A DNA stretch of 64,000 bases from Lineus longissimus. Taxonomy: Eukaryota; Nemertea; Pilidiophora; Heteronemertea; Lineidae. The notes beneath the pieces were generated by a model. That model was not told where the DNA came from. It worked only from the letters and a program-made list of their open reading frames with translations, and did no database searches. Position numbers and translations under genes: made by a program. Where the stretch lies: the NCBI RefSeq assembly GCF_910592395.1, contig NC_088314.1, forward strand, positions 19,676,070 to 19,740,069, written 5' to 3'. Shown one piece after another: positions 41,028 to 53,800 of this stretch (position 1 is its first letter; the number at the start of each line of letters is the position of its first letter).

Positions 41028-43372
41028 CTGAAAAGGAGGATGAATTGAGTAAAAACAAGGACGAGGGGCGACGAGGATCCGATCAGCCTGGTTGGACAAA
41101 GGATCGCACTTTACATTGTGAGACAACCACAACCAGATGCCTGTCTCTCCCCCGTCAACCCGGTGTACAAGTTTGAAACGTCCCTTGATAGAAAGTCTGG
41201 GGGGAAAAAGATTCTATTATGCGCTTTTCATCTCTGAGGTTAAGACAGTCATGGCCTCTGATATGTATCTACTTCTACACCGGGACCGTCAATCACGGGA
41301 CGAGACAGCCGAGATCAACTCGACGGGGACATGGCAACTCCATTGTGTGATACGCTTGGGTCACCACAACCAGGCCAAAGAATGGGACATGGGTGCTCTA
41401 TTCATCGTGGCACAGTGAGATTGTCACAACCAGCCTAAAAGGGGATACGTACATACGTCTTCTCAACTGTGAGGTACGCTGGGGCTGCCACAGCTACACC
41501 AGGAAGGGATACTTATATGCCCGACCATGAGAGACGGTGAACAGGTGAGATTGTCGTAACCATTCCAAAGAAGGAACATGGCTGCTCCACCGTGAAACTG
41601 CACGCCAGAATCAGTTCAAAGGAAGGGCACATGGCCAAGGACAGCAAGAATGAGCAGCGCACCAGCTGCTGACCAACGGTGTTGTAGTCACCCGTTACCA
41701 GTGGTCCACCAGGAGCCGCCACTGCCCTCACTGTCCCTCGCTCCACCCATTTGCCACCATTGGGCCACTGATACATGTGTACATACTTTCTGGGACTATA
41801 GCCCCTGCTCCACCAGCGTGGGAGACAGGAGACCAAGTTGCGAAAGACATGGGGGATATTCCTCCTGCAGCACCATCCACAACAGAGGACTAGACCCACC
41901 TCAGGCTTCACCGGCCACAGTGCTATCATGCCGGTATAGGTAGTGCCTGTCACAATCATGTCTCTGAGTGAATGTAATGGGAATCAATAACCAGCTCTGG
42001 GAGGTCTTCAGGACTATTACGATCACATCCGATCCGAATGTGATGATGGGTTATTAATCCAGACAGCATGCGCATGAATGTGCTGGCCACTAGAGGCTGA
42101 TAGGGGCTTCGATCGGTTCACCGGCCAGACACCACTGCAGTTATGGTTCTCCGTTACCAATAAGCCACTTGGGGCTGCAGCTGCCCCACACTGTCTTCTG
42201 CTTCAACAACGGGGGAGACGGGGACCATGCTGTGAAAGACGTGGGGTTGATACTCCCTGCATCATCAGACACAGGGTGTAAGAATAGTGGACTCACTAGA
42301 TACAGAATGTTAGAGACAGGGGACCAAGCTGTGAAAGACCGGAGACTATTCCTCCTGCTACACCAGTCACAAATTGTAAAAGACATGGGACTTCACCAGC
42401 AAAAAATTTCAAAAGGCAAGGAGGTACTAGTATACCAGCGGTCCTACAATAAATATCATTGGTCTCCCGTCACTAGTTGGCCACTGGGGGCTGTCGCTGC
42501 CACTCGTTCCTCTCATTTGCCACAAGAAGCCCTCTGATATTTGCCGCCGGGGGCTGCTAAATCGTATGTCACGATGAACTGTCGTAACCGGTTAGAAAAG
42601 GGCCACGTGGCTGCTCCAACATGTGACACGGTGAGACTGCCACAACCAGAGCGAGGAAGAGAGACATGGCTACTCCGCGAGACTGTCACAACCAGGCCAA
42701 AGAAAGAGGACATGGTAACAGCATCGTGTCGCGGTGAGCTTGTCACAACAAGACAAGAGAAGGGGCACATGGCTGTTCTGAAACACGATGGTGTTGTGTA
42801 AAATGTTAATGTTGTCTACTTACTCGTGCTCTTTCTGTGGCTTGTGCTTCAGCGAGTGCAGAACCTCGCTCCACTCGAGCCAACCATCATTGTTCTTGTC
42901 GCCGTCTTTGATGATTTGCTGTGAAACAGAAAGGTAGCTGTGAAAACGTCTTCCTTGGAGATGGGGACGGGGGTCAGGTTACGAAAGACGAATGCAGGTA
43001 AATGAGACGAGGGGACGCCGGACATTGAGAGGTTTCTGAACATGGCTAATACGACGCCCGACAGTCCCTGCTAGGGACTGGACTTAAAAATGACGGGGAC
43101 TTAAAAATGTACCTGATACTCTGCATTTAGTAAACATGTAAGCAGTATTTGGATTCATTTGGGCGAAAAATGCGGATCAGAGCAGCAGAAAGGACGGATC
43201 GGAGCCGGCTTTACAGTAATTCCATGCGTCCTACCTCAACCATGTCGTCTGTCGGATTGAATCCCATGTTCTTCAGGGAGTTCCTGATCTCGTCTTTGTT
43301 AACACGGCCGTCACCATTGACGTCAAACTGATCGAATGCCCTCTTGTAGCGGGCGATGGTCGCGTCGTCCAT
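40820..43372 (-). CDS. Calmodulin-like protein with four EF-hands
   Basis: Minus-strand exons 43235-43372, 42824-42918, 40820-41027 join in phase to 146 residues (calmodulin: 149). Four canonical 12-residue loops, each with Asp at position 1 and Glu at position 12: 17-28 (DVNGDGRVNKDE), 53-64 (DKNNDGWLEWSE), 94-105 (DTDDSGYITVDE), 130-141 (DRNFDGKVTYEE). A Ca2+ sensor fold in two lobes with a linker around HKPQKEHED. The chain is far from true calmodulin, with Trp in loop 2 and loop 3 reading DTDDSGYITVDE, so it is one of the many invertebrate calmodulin-like paralogues; its target is unknown. The start at 43372 is the ATG that gives a calmodulin-length N-terminus; an ATG 48 bases further upstream in frame would add 16 basic residues but lies across a likely acceptor (TAGCAG/ACCAGCAG). 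Confidence 0.9.
41240..42790. repeat. Diverged minisatellite filling the calmodulin-like intron
   Basis: Units of about 65-70 bp with core G.TGTCACAACCAGGCCAAAG..GGACATGG at 41280-41640 and 42570-42790. Between them lies a longer unit with CACTGGGGGCTG / GGGAGACAGG.GACCA / GTGAAAGAC.TG (41650-42560). Much diverged, no reading frame conserved. Confidence 0.6.
42824..42918 (-). CDS. Calmodulin-like exon 2 (EF-hand 2)
   Basis: Acceptor TTTCACAG, donor GTAAGT. It encodes QIIKDGDKNNDGWLEWSEVL and the inter-lobe linker; ends two bases into a Glu codon. Confidence 0.9.
43235..43372 (-). CDS. Calmodulin-like exon 1 (EF-hand 1)
   Basis: 46 codons from ATG (43372-43370) to the donor GTAGGA just below 43235. 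It contains RAFDQFDVNGDGRVNKDE. Confidence 0.88.
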
Positions 43373-43939
43373 GTCTGCTGGTCGTGGTCGTCTGCTACTT
43401 TGAAAAACGAAAACAGACACTCATTTGAGCAAACGACATCTACTTTTAAATGTTTCTACAATGTTATCCTTACCTTTTTGTCATCTTATTGTGACTTCGT
43501 CCTCAAGAGACCAGTAAGGAAAGCACAAAGGCCCACCACATTGTGTTCAGCGGACAAACTGATTACTGTTACATGGCATGCCATTTAATGTTCGATTCCC
43601 AGGGTAAATTGAATTTCGATCAGTTTCAGCTGCTTTTGATTATAATATGTAAGACTTCTTGATTGGAGACCGTCACAATCGTTGAGAAATGAGTTTCACT
43701 TGGTACAGTCACAATCCTAGTCACACCCTCACCGAAGACAGGCACAACTCCTTTGGAAACAACACAAAAGACGATTGGAATCAGTACCAATACTTTATGA
43801 ATATAACACCATGGCAGACCGAATACCATTGTCCATCCCGACTACCCTTTTCTAAATGACACTGATGAGTATAGGCAAGTTCTTGTAAAAAATCGCACTA
43901 AAAAACATCGACACATGGATGAGAAAAAAGGAAACTTAC

Positions 43940-43975
43940 CACTGCTCTTCGAGTCCTGCAGCTGGTCAACAGTGG
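43940..43975 (-). other. Possible 5' UTR exon of the calmodulin-like gene
   Basis: The minus strand reads GACTCGAAGAGCAGTG|GTAAGT, a strong donor 570 bp upstream of coding exon 1, in a stretch with no other explanation. The exon's upstream limit is not determinable. Confidence 0.25.
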
Positions 43976-44423
43976 CACAACCTACTGCAGTTTCGCCCAA
44001 ACCAAGAACATAATGGTATTAATGGTCCCTAATCTACAAGCAGAACCAATTTCAGTTTTTTCTCCAAATTAAGCACAAATCAATGCTCAAGAATAACGAC
44101 GTAATATGCATGCCAAATGCAGCAAAACACCCTGGGAATTTGTTCAGTTAACTCATTTCAGAATAGAACGTCCGGGATACAAATGATTGAATGAGCTCTT
44201 GACGGTCATTGCCTCTATAGAACCATACCATGATCCGTCAGAATACAATATTGGGCATGACACCTTTTCCAGGGGGACATTTTCTTCTTCGACACCACGT
44301 CTTTCACAATTGAACTTGTTTTTTTGGGTGTTTTTGTCTTCATCTGTTTCTGGTATGCATTCCTAGTGGACACACAAATCCTTTTCACCGACATCAGGCC
44401 CTGCCAGCACAAACGCAAAACCA

Positions 44424-44894
44424 GCTGAGGACAAAACATTATAATGTATGATTGGTGTCGTCTGATTGGATGAGCTGTGTCCCTTGTTGTGCTCCGTCTT
44501 CTGTCCTTTTTGTGACATGTCACAATCGGCCAGGACAGAGGCGAAACTAGGAGAAACAAACAACATTGCGCAGTCACGCAGCTGAGGACAAAACATTATA
44601 ATGTATGATTGGTGTCGTCTGATTGGATGAGCTGTGTCCCTTGTTGTGCTCCGTCTTCTGTCCTTTTTGTAACATGTCACAATCGGCCAGGACAGAGGCG
44701 AAACTAGGAGAAACAAACAACATTGCGCAGTCACGCAGCTAAGGACAAAACATTATAATGTATGATTGGTGTCGTCTGATTGGATGAGCTGTGTCCCTTG
44801 TTGTGCTCCGTCTTCTGTCCTTTTTGTGACATGTCACAATCGGCCAGGACAGAGGCGAAACTAGGAGAAACAAACAACACTGCGCAGTCACATT
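44424..44894. repeat. 157-bp tandem repeat, three near-identical units
   Basis: GCTGAGGACAAAACATTATA starts at 44424 and 44581, and GCTAAGGACAAAACATTATA at 44738. Only a few differences between units, so recent. A diverged half unit follows (44895-44975). Confidence 0.92.
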
Positions 44895-45610
44895 GGAAGT
44901 GCAGTGTCTCTTTTCAAACTTGTCACAACCGGCCAGGACAAAGGCGAAACAAGACGGATGAAATAGCATTCCACAGCCCCATTAGATAGATGTGCAGTGT
45001 CCCTTTTTGTGTTCTGTCTCTCCAGCATTTTCACAGTCGTCACAACCGGCCAAGACAAAGGAGAGGGAAACAACAATGCACAGTGCCTATTTTGCGTCCC
45101 TTTTTCATGGAAGTCGACACCAGAACATGCCAACAGGGGGACAGGTGGATTGTCCCTGTATGGAGACGTCAAATCAATCACAAAATCACCTGGACATGAC
45201 AACGAGGGGACGAATGGTGTGTCCCTGTTGTGCTCTTTCATTGATGTCACACCTGGACATGCTTACAATGGGACAAATGGAGTGTCCCCCTTTGAATCCT
45301 TTTTCAAAGATGTCACAACCAGGGGGACAAATAGAGTGTCTCTTTTCTATTCTTCTCATAGAGGTCACAACCAAGACGAAAGTACAACCAGGACACGCCC
45401 ACAGCTGGGCTAATGGAGTGGTTCTTTTTAAAGACAACTCAACCAGCACATCAGTAAAACCGGGACATCCCAACATGGGGACAACCAGAGTGCCTACTTC
45501 TGTGCTTTTTTCATACACATCACAAATTTCACATTCCCAAAGGGGGACAAAATGGAGTGTTCCTATTTGTACTCTTTTTATATATGTCACAACCAGGACT
45601 AACGTATAAC
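44895..45610. repeat. Old diverged minisatellite (TCACAACC.GG core)
   Basis: Repeated GTCACAACC.GG.CA.GACAAA, GGGACAAATGGAGTGTCCCT and TTTTTCA.AGATGTCACAACC at intervals of about 70-80 bp. It shares the TCACAACCAGG core with the array in the calmodulin-like intron. Confidence 0.6.
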
Positions 45611-46229
45611 CAAGACATGCCCATTGAATGGACAAATGAATTCTGTCCTGGCTAATCCAAACTTTTTCACTTTCAAACTTGATCACAACAAACAAGAGTA
45701 ACACAGATTTAGTCAATCTCATAATATTCATTATATCACAGGGACATAGGAAGACCAAATTGCACAGATATTACGGACTATCAAATCACAAAATATACTG
45801 CAGAATAAAGGAGGACGGAAGTTATGATTGTCATTATGGTGAACTGTAACAGAACTAATATATCACAAAATAGATATCTTTGATTAACTTTTGATTAAAT
45901 AGCATCGTTATGATTAAAACACAGCCCTTCAAGGCCCTTTTGCAGGCACAAGTCCAGGTTGTTGGAAAGTGGGGGACATGAGGTGAAAAACTTCTCGACT
46001 TAATGGGGTGTGGAATTCTGCATGGAAAGAAATAAAACTTTTGCCAAAATGGGGGGTGTATGGGTGCTGAGGAGGGGGAAAATCAGTCCCTGCTAGCGTA
46101 ACGTGGAGTAAATTCGGCCACCGGAAAGGAACCGTTTTTCCCCGGGTCTGTTCCAACCTCTCAGAAGCTGGACTTGAGTTCCTACCAGGTGGTCAACTTA
46201 ACCCATTTATACAATATTACAATACAATG

Positions 46230-46345
46230 TACTTCAATACATGCATTACAATACATGCATTACAATACATGCAATACAATACATGCATTACAATACATGC
46301 ATTACAATACATGCATTACAATACATGCATTACAATACATGTACA
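46230..46345. repeat. 14-bp microsatellite
   Basis: ACAATACATGCATT repeated about eight times; one unit reads ACATGCAAT. Confidence 0.92.
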
Positions 46346-46558
46346 CAACTGGTTGGACAAATCCTTTCACATTTTTTTTTGAAATGGGCCTCGGCTTGAA
46401 GAGAGTAGGAAAAAACACTTCTAAATCTCGAAAAAAATTCTTACAAAAACTTATCTGAAAAGATCAGTGACTAGTTATAGATAGAAGAGAAGCTCAGATT
46501 TTGTTCCAGGAATGAGAACAAGGCACTTAATTTCTCTGGTTGACGTAATCAAGTCAAG

Positions 46559-46564
46559 TTTATT
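46559..46564 (-). terminator. Candidate polyadenylation signal for the coiled-coil gene
   Basis: TTTATT on the plus strand, about 690 bp past the stop codon at 47253. It is the nearest AATAAA I find. Confidence 0.35.
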
Positions 46565-46648
46565 GTCTTGTATTATGATTGTTTCTAGGTATATCAAACA
46601 ATAGAGATATGCTGTCTCATTGCATTTCTGACAAAAGGCAATGCGATA

Positions 46649-46756
46649 TACAGTAGAACCTCTCTATTAAGGACACCCTTGGGACTGAAAAGTACTGTCC
46701 TTAATAGAGAGGGTGTCCTTATTAGAGAGGTGTCTGCTAAGGGAGGTTCTACTTTA
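46649..46756. repeat. CTCTCTAT/TAAGGAC element, inverted copy
   Basis: Starts TACAGTAGAACCTCTCTATT and ends AGGGAGGTTCTACTTTACA: the family in opposite orientation to 6493-6671, shorter. Confidence 0.75.
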
Positions 46757-47252
46757 CATTATTAAAATGCCACCGTGTTCTCAGTCTCGGATCAAAATCT
46801 AAACCTCTATAAGAATCTATACAGGACGCAAACATGATTAGAATCACATGATAAACACAGTATCGTAAAGATACATAATGTCAGGAAAAAAAGCTGGGTA
46901 ATTTTGGTCCAGCCAAAATTGTTAGCAGTTATACAGCATAATTTTTTCACAAGCACTTACACAAATACATGTAATTACAAAAATATGAGATGTTGTGTAA
47001 ATTGGTACATAATGTAACAGAATTGGCTCCAATTACTAAGGTTAGCCGGTGGATAATAATAAATCATTAGAATAGTACACATTCATTTATGGTACTCGGG
47101 TTAATGATATGACTAAGAATCACACATAAGTCATAGGGATTTATGACTAGCAAGAGTTGACCTATCATACAACTACTAATCAAAATAAAGCAGTTATTGG
47201 TACCAGCCAATCAAATTGCTCAATACAGACTACAAAGTTTGTTTTCGTTTGT

Positions 47253-50200
47253 TTAACGCTTCTTTTTTTTCTCCAGCCTGCGTTGCTTCAGGATGGAGAG
47301 TTTCTCCTTGTCGCCTAGGATACGGTCCTGTGGCTGACTCTGTCTCCGTGACGATCCAGATGATTCGTCTTCTTCCCGCACCAGCTCCTCATCTAAATCT
47401 GGCATCAGCTGAAAGTGTAAACATTTCAATTGTGAAATTACTAAATGTGCAATCAAATGTAGTCTCTCCAAGGGTTAAAATGTTTGCTGATTGAGTTTCC
47501 TTATCCTAAATTTTGGCCATTAATATCCCCACCCAAGATTAGACACGAGTCAAATGCACCAGGAACCGCATGTCATAGCCGAGTGGTTAACACTGCTGGC
47601 TACCATGCAAGAGGCCTTCGGTTCGATCCCGAGGAAAACCCTGGATTGTACTTCTGGATGAACCGGCATGGCTCTCAAGGAACTAAACTACCTGGCTCAG
47701 CGCAGTCCTTTGATTGAGACATAAAACCGAGGTTCCTTGTATCTGGTGTCTATGCCAGGGCAGGTTAAAGACCCCACCGAGTGAGTAACATGAGTAGCTT
47801 GGGTGGACTCTACCTCTGGCCAAGGACGGTCTCATTAGGCCAACAGAGGTAACACTGAACAAGAAGAAGAAGAAAAATACCCACCTTCATCCTTCCTGCC
47901 TTCATTTCGCCCTCATCCGTCTTAAACTTATCCTGCATACGCTTTGCTGCTAGCGCCATCTTCTCATCTTCAGACAAACTAGACGAATCCTGTAACAGAG
48001 TTTCGAACTGCGCTGACGTCTGGTTCGATTTCTGTCTCATGGTCATCGTGCGTTCGAAGCGCACTCTAGCGACGCGTTCTTTAATCATCGTCATCTGTCT
48101 CTCACGTTCAGACTGGAAGAGAACGAAATTGGTAAAGTTTGAAATATTTGACGACAAGTTTGACTGGGCATGTCAAGAAGCCAATTCATGATCAAGCAGA
48201 AATAGAATAAAGCATGAAACTAAAGAACTAGTGGCTCTGTCATGCTAGAGGCTTGTGCATCATGATGCCCTTGACCGGAATACTGGTCCGTCAAAGTGAA
48301 ATAGTCAAAGTGAGAAACCGGATGATGACCTTTACAACATTTGATATCACTATACTGACTACAAACCCAAAACTTAAACTTCAAAACTTTTCACTTTAGA
48401 GTTATACAGGAGAGGGATAAGACCTCTTAAATTTTTCTCCGGTGGAAATTTTAGAAACTATCTTACCGCCTGCGTCTTCTCGAGGTAGAGCTTGTCCTTC
48501 TCACCCTTACTGAAGATGGTCGCAGCCTCCGACTGACGCTTGTCTTTCTTCTCCTGTAACTTCCTCTGAATCTGGAAACAAAAACAAGAAGGTTGCGATG
48601 AGATTCGAAATGGCATAAAATATCAATTGTTTAGAACACCAATACCTCTGTCTTCAGAGGAGGCAAGAGTCAAGTGCTTGTTTACACAGAGTGATAAGCT
48701 GCGGATTTGAAAATAAACCTGGACTTGCAATAAAAATTGCTAAATTCAATGGTGAAAACTCGATTTTGGAATTGGCACAAATTGCAAAACTAAAACTCAC
48801 AATCTCCTCTTGGCGAGTTTTATCCTGCAATTTCTTCTTGTCAAATATCGTCTGCTCGCGTAACATCTTCTCGTAGATTGCCTTACTCTCTTCCTCCGTC
48901 ACATTTACGTCGATGATTGTCTTCTCGCGTCTCATTGCCTGAAACGGGATGTGTAGTTTATTTGGACTTTTTTATTGCAGGTGTATATTTATACATTGAC
49001 ACATATTTTGCGCATTTCAACCTTGACTATTCGGATGGCTTTATTGTACAGTACTAATGTCTTATCTGCGGAAAACGGTGTTGAAATTGTTAAGGGAAAG
49101 TACAGAGATAGATATCTTCTTACCATCATCGGTGGAGCATCGCGTGGCGTGACATCAATATCCATGGCGTCCACCTCTTCCTCTTCTGCCTGTCGCTGTC
49201 TCTCCGAGTCTGCCGCCCTGCGACGATTCCTCTTACGCTCTTTTAGGCGTTGCTGCATCTGTAACAAAAGACATACGAAATTTTAGTCAAAATTTGAAAA
49301 TCTCCCCAAAACTGACTCCGATTTTTCTGGAGATACTGACCTTTGATTCACAACAGGCCTGAAAACCATGAAATGTTTGTAAACCTTTGCAGTATTGGGC
49401 CGGACTGGCTTGCAGAACAACGTAACCCACTGGCTATGAGGCTCCTACAGTATTATTCATCATTTCAGCCTAAGTAAATAAGGAGCAACTACCAAAAGAG
49501 GACCAGAAATGACCTAAAAACCCATCACCTACCACGTTCTGGTGTTTACTCCTCTCCTCAAACGTCTTCTCACGAATCAACGTCTCCGTCCTCTCGCCCA
49601 TCTTGAGAAACTCGGCAGCCGCCATTTCTTCATATTCTTTCTCATCTCGAGCATGGCGACGCGCTTCCAATTTTGCCTTGGCGAGACTGCGTTGCTTTTC
49701 GAATGATTCCTCCAAAGCTTGGCGTCGGAGGGCCTGCTGGGCCTCTAATTCTTGCATCACCGCTGCCGGGTCGATTTTCTCACCAGGACGTGCCGCTTTA
49801 CGACCTGAAATGTAATTAAGAGAAGTATTGAAAAAATGCCAAATCGTTGTGCCTCTTTAGTTTTGCAATTTGCATTAATTTAATACCTCAGATAAGGAGC
49901 CCACCTACAAACCTATTTCTCCAATATGAAAAAACTTTTTTCCATGGGGCATCCTTGCCCACTATCCAAGGCACCAACTTCGTGTGGCCTAACGGCAACA
50001 AGGCTTCACAGAAAGAGTACATCAAACTTCAAAGGAGTTAAGATAACAGCTTATTGCTCAGAGGCTTACGTTTCTCGACCGCCTCATCTCTCTCCCTCTT
50101 CAACTCATCCTCGAGCACCTTGCGCTCAGCCTCAACATCAGGTAGCGCAACCTCATCCCCATCCTCTAACATCCTGAAGATGGCGTTGACGACATTGTCC

Positions 50201-50832
50201 ATCCAACCTTCATTGGTCCCCTGGCGCTGTTGGTCTCTCATTGTTGTCAGTGTATCAGCATCCTATAAATTGATAAACAGTGAGTTACACTAACTATTTA
50301 TAACTAGAGAACATCAACAACCCAGTTCAGCCAAACTCAAAACTTGAGCAGACGACATCCAATTCCAAATTTTCTAAAAATCTAAGGGGTGGGTGGGAAG
50401 ATATTTGAAGAAAAGTTGATCATATAAACTGTCAGAACAATGTTTCATCAATTGTTTCAAAACGTGTCATCAGGTTAAGCAGACGAAAAGCTAACATCCA
50501 AAATGGTGATTGCTAAATTGAATATGATAAAGAGGGCAGCTCTCTTTGATAGCATAGGTTTTCTCTTGGAGCGCTAGTTCCTTCTAAAATTCAAGTCGCC
50601 CACATATCATCTGGAGCCAATAATGAGCCAAATTAGAGCTCACGAATTCTCAACTCAATATTTCTGATGAGGAACGTTAATCTATCTACCTGTTCCACCA
50701 TGATCTTGGTGAGGACCTTATTTTCCGTGTCCTGTTTTGATTGGAGGTCGGTCATCATGGCAACAGAGATCTCCTCGTTAAGAGCAGCTGTGTCTGCCTT
50801 TGGGGTCCTCAGTTGTACATTCTGCCTCTCAG
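47253..50832 (-). CDS. Coiled-coil gene, partial module V and C-terminal tail
   Basis: Exon 50690-50832 (MMTDLQSKQDTENKVLTKI) matches the opening of a module, but the following exons (50070-50262, 49533-49804, 49124-49258, 48801-48938, 48467-48571, 47885-48112, 47253-47408) depart from the pattern. They include WMDNVVNAIFRMLEDGDEV, RHARDEKEYEEMAAAEFL, EEEEVDAMDIDVTPRDAPP and a Ser-rich, acidic end with LMPDLDEELVREEDESSG closing in a basic run RRLEKKKKR. Stop TAA at 47255-47253. Confidence 0.85.
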
Positions 50833-53800
50833 CTGGAAAAATACAGAGATGCTGAGTAAACGTTTTGAGGCAATTTCAAGAAATATTCCTCTAACCAACC
50901 AGCCATTCGGAACCCTCATGAGGTTCATGAGGTGGACACCTTAACCACCAGGCCATCGGGCTGGGTGTAAGGCCATTAGCACATCCATCGTAGAGAAAAT
51001 CATTGACCACTCGATCATGACACCTCACCACCACTCACCTTCGATCCTGTAGACCATCGCCTTGGTCAACAACTTGAACTGCTCCACGCGGCTCTTGGCC
51101 AGATTCTTCCTCTGAGCTGCGGCCGCCTTGTCTGACATCTTCTCCTCCTTCGACTTCGACGCATTCTGCTTCGACTTCGACTTCCATTTAACCCGCTCCT
51201 GTCTCAGTTTCTCCAGGGTCATTTTAAGCTCCTGGGGAAAAAAGACTGCAATGAACTTTCAGTTTTGTACTTTTTACACAAAGAATTTCTCTCAGGTTTG
51301 ATTTGAACCCTTTCTTCTGGAGACATAGGCTTGAAACTTTCACGATATTTTTTGCAATTATATCAAAGATCGCAAAAATTTCAAGGTTAAAATAACTTTT
51401 TTGCTTATGATAACATCTGAAGTGTCTTCGCCGAGAAACTCAACCACTTACTCCAGGTTGTTTACTTTTTACTTGTTCCACATTGTTGACGTCTGCTTCC
51501 GCTGCGTTCATAATCTCCACCATCGTGTCGCGCTCTTGTTTATGTTTCTTGTCGACTTCCTCCAATAACGCCTGTTGAAGTGCAGCGACACCTGGTGCAA
51601 AGAATAAACACCATATCATAAACTGGACAAAGTCTGCAACACTCAAAGTTTGCAAACAACATCACTTTAAGTTTCACATTGGAGTCAATGAATTTTCCCT
51701 GATAAATACACTTTCAAATGATTGAACCATAATATTGAAAATTTTGGCACCTAAATGGTTAACAATTTAACTTCTCTTATTAAAATATTAGGCTTTGCAA
51801 ACATAATGTTGGGTGTACCCAATATAGAGGTTCTAATGATTATAAAACACACCCTCAGTTTGTGCATCAGCAGCCAGCAGCATATCCAAGAACTCATTCT
51901 CAACCTGCTGTAGCCGCAGTTTCTCCTCAATAAGTTTCTGGTCCTGTTCCCCCTGAACCTTCTTCTGTTTACGTGCGGCCAGTCTCTCTTTAGCCAGGGC
52001 CCGCTGCCTCTCGCGGTCTGCTACCAAACTGAAAAGACAGGCAAGAAGGTTTCACATATGATGATAAGAGTGAGTATTGAAATGGAAGCCTGTCTGAGTG
52101 AGATATAATAATCATTGTAAAGTTACGGTAGAGCTCCTCACTTACGTCGCTTCCAGCTTCTTCTCCTGCTCCTCATGGACCTGGATCAGCATCACGGCGC
52201 TCATGTATTTATCCTCCTGCTTCATCCTGCGTTCCTCCTGCTTCAGGCGCGCGATCTCCTTCTGACGCTGGCGCTCCATCTCGATGGCACTTCCCTGCCG
52301 ATTCAGCCCGGCGAGGAGTGCGGCCTTCTCGTCTTCCAAGTGGTACTCCAGCTGCTCAAGAATATTCTAAAATCAAAGAAACTGTCAAATTAACATACAC
52401 TGACAAATTTTTTTGACTTTTTTTGCAATTTGCCATAATTTCTGAAAAAATAAAATTTCACAATTCTACTGCAGATTATGAAACTTCTCTCAGTTTCCCA
52501 ATCAACACATTTTTTAATATCACTGAAAACTTGCCCGCTTTTTCGTCTTTTCTTCCACTTTCTCCTCCTGGTCTTGAATGGCGTCCAGAATCGTCTCGTC
52601 CGTTGACAAACCTTCCGCCTCTCTCTCGGCAACGAGTTGTTTCCGGCGTGCGAGACGCTCCTCCAGTTTCTTCCTCTGCTGTTCCTTGGTGTCGCCGAGC
52701 AGTTTATTCAGCTCTGAAACACACCAAGTTGAGAAAAATATATTTTACGCCATTGGAGATAAGTGACAAAGCGGTGAGAGCACTGGAGTTGTTACCAAGA
52801 GATCATATAGTTGACTTTAAGATCGATAAACACTGCTTGAGCAAGGCAACTATACTAATGGGTTCTACCTCAGGTTTTAGACGCAGTCACTAGAGCAATA
52901 AACCCAATTGGTGCCTAACCAGACTGGCACAAAAATGCTCATTCCGCCTTGGAGGAGGAATACTCAATGGAGAAAACTGCTCCAAGTGGAGAGCGAATGC
53001 AAAGAAGAAGAACTGAGGCCAAACTGTGAAGTGACGCTGACAAGAGCAAACACAAGGGAAGAAGTGCTGAATATTCCCGTACCATTTTCATTCTCGAGCA
53101 TGCCAGCAATGAGTTCTGATGCCTCATCCATACGTCCCTCCTGACGAAGTCTCTTCTCCTCCATCTTCAACTTGATCAGACGCGCCTGGCGCTCTTTCTC
53201 AGACAGCTGGTTCCATTCGACGTCACCAGCTTGTTTCATCAGCGCCTGAAAGCGAAACAACGAGATGATGTCATAGCAAACTGGTAGCACTTTTGCTGGA
53301 GTTCAAAAAGGGAAAAACCCACTTTTCAGGTAAGTTGCCTGGCTTGGGAGTCGAAGGTCCACCTGAATGTCACCTGGGTTCAATTCCCAGCGGAGGCAAG
53401 AATGGCAGAGTATGTTAGCGTCATAGACAATAACATGTTAGCTGGGTTTCCCGTGGAGGATTTTAGCAAACTTGAGCCTTGGTGGCATAAAAGGCAACAG
53501 CCTGGGTAGCATTGAAGGCTATTGCCTTGGCATAAAAGGCAATAGCCTGGGTAGCATTGAAGGCCTTGGTTGCCTCCTCTATTACCATCATGCTCTGCAA
53601 ATTTGATCTTCCACAATTTTAAGACACCAGGGTGGTCAGAAACATAGAATCAATCAAACATAGCCTTGGACTGACCTCCATAAGAATCTTGTCCCTCAAA
53701 GCATCATACTTCTTCTCGACCGCGTCAATGACCTGCGCATTTTCATCCTGGCCTGCTTGGCTGCCGGCTTCTGATTGGAGAACGACTACAGCGACATTTT

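Larger units (their letters stand above)
45611..47252. other. Intergenic and 3' region of the coiled-coil gene
   Basis: Besides the 14-bp microsatellite and the inverted dispersed element, I recognise no gene. The stretch is AT-rich. Confidence 0.5.

Noticed and set aside
44215-45758. Several frames of 69-205 codons on both strands
   Set aside because: They follow the 157-bp and older tandem arrays, differ between units, and match no domain I know.
51818-51842. Further copy of the CTCTCTAT element (GGGTGTACCCAATATAGAGG)
   Set aside because: Too short to separate from chance.
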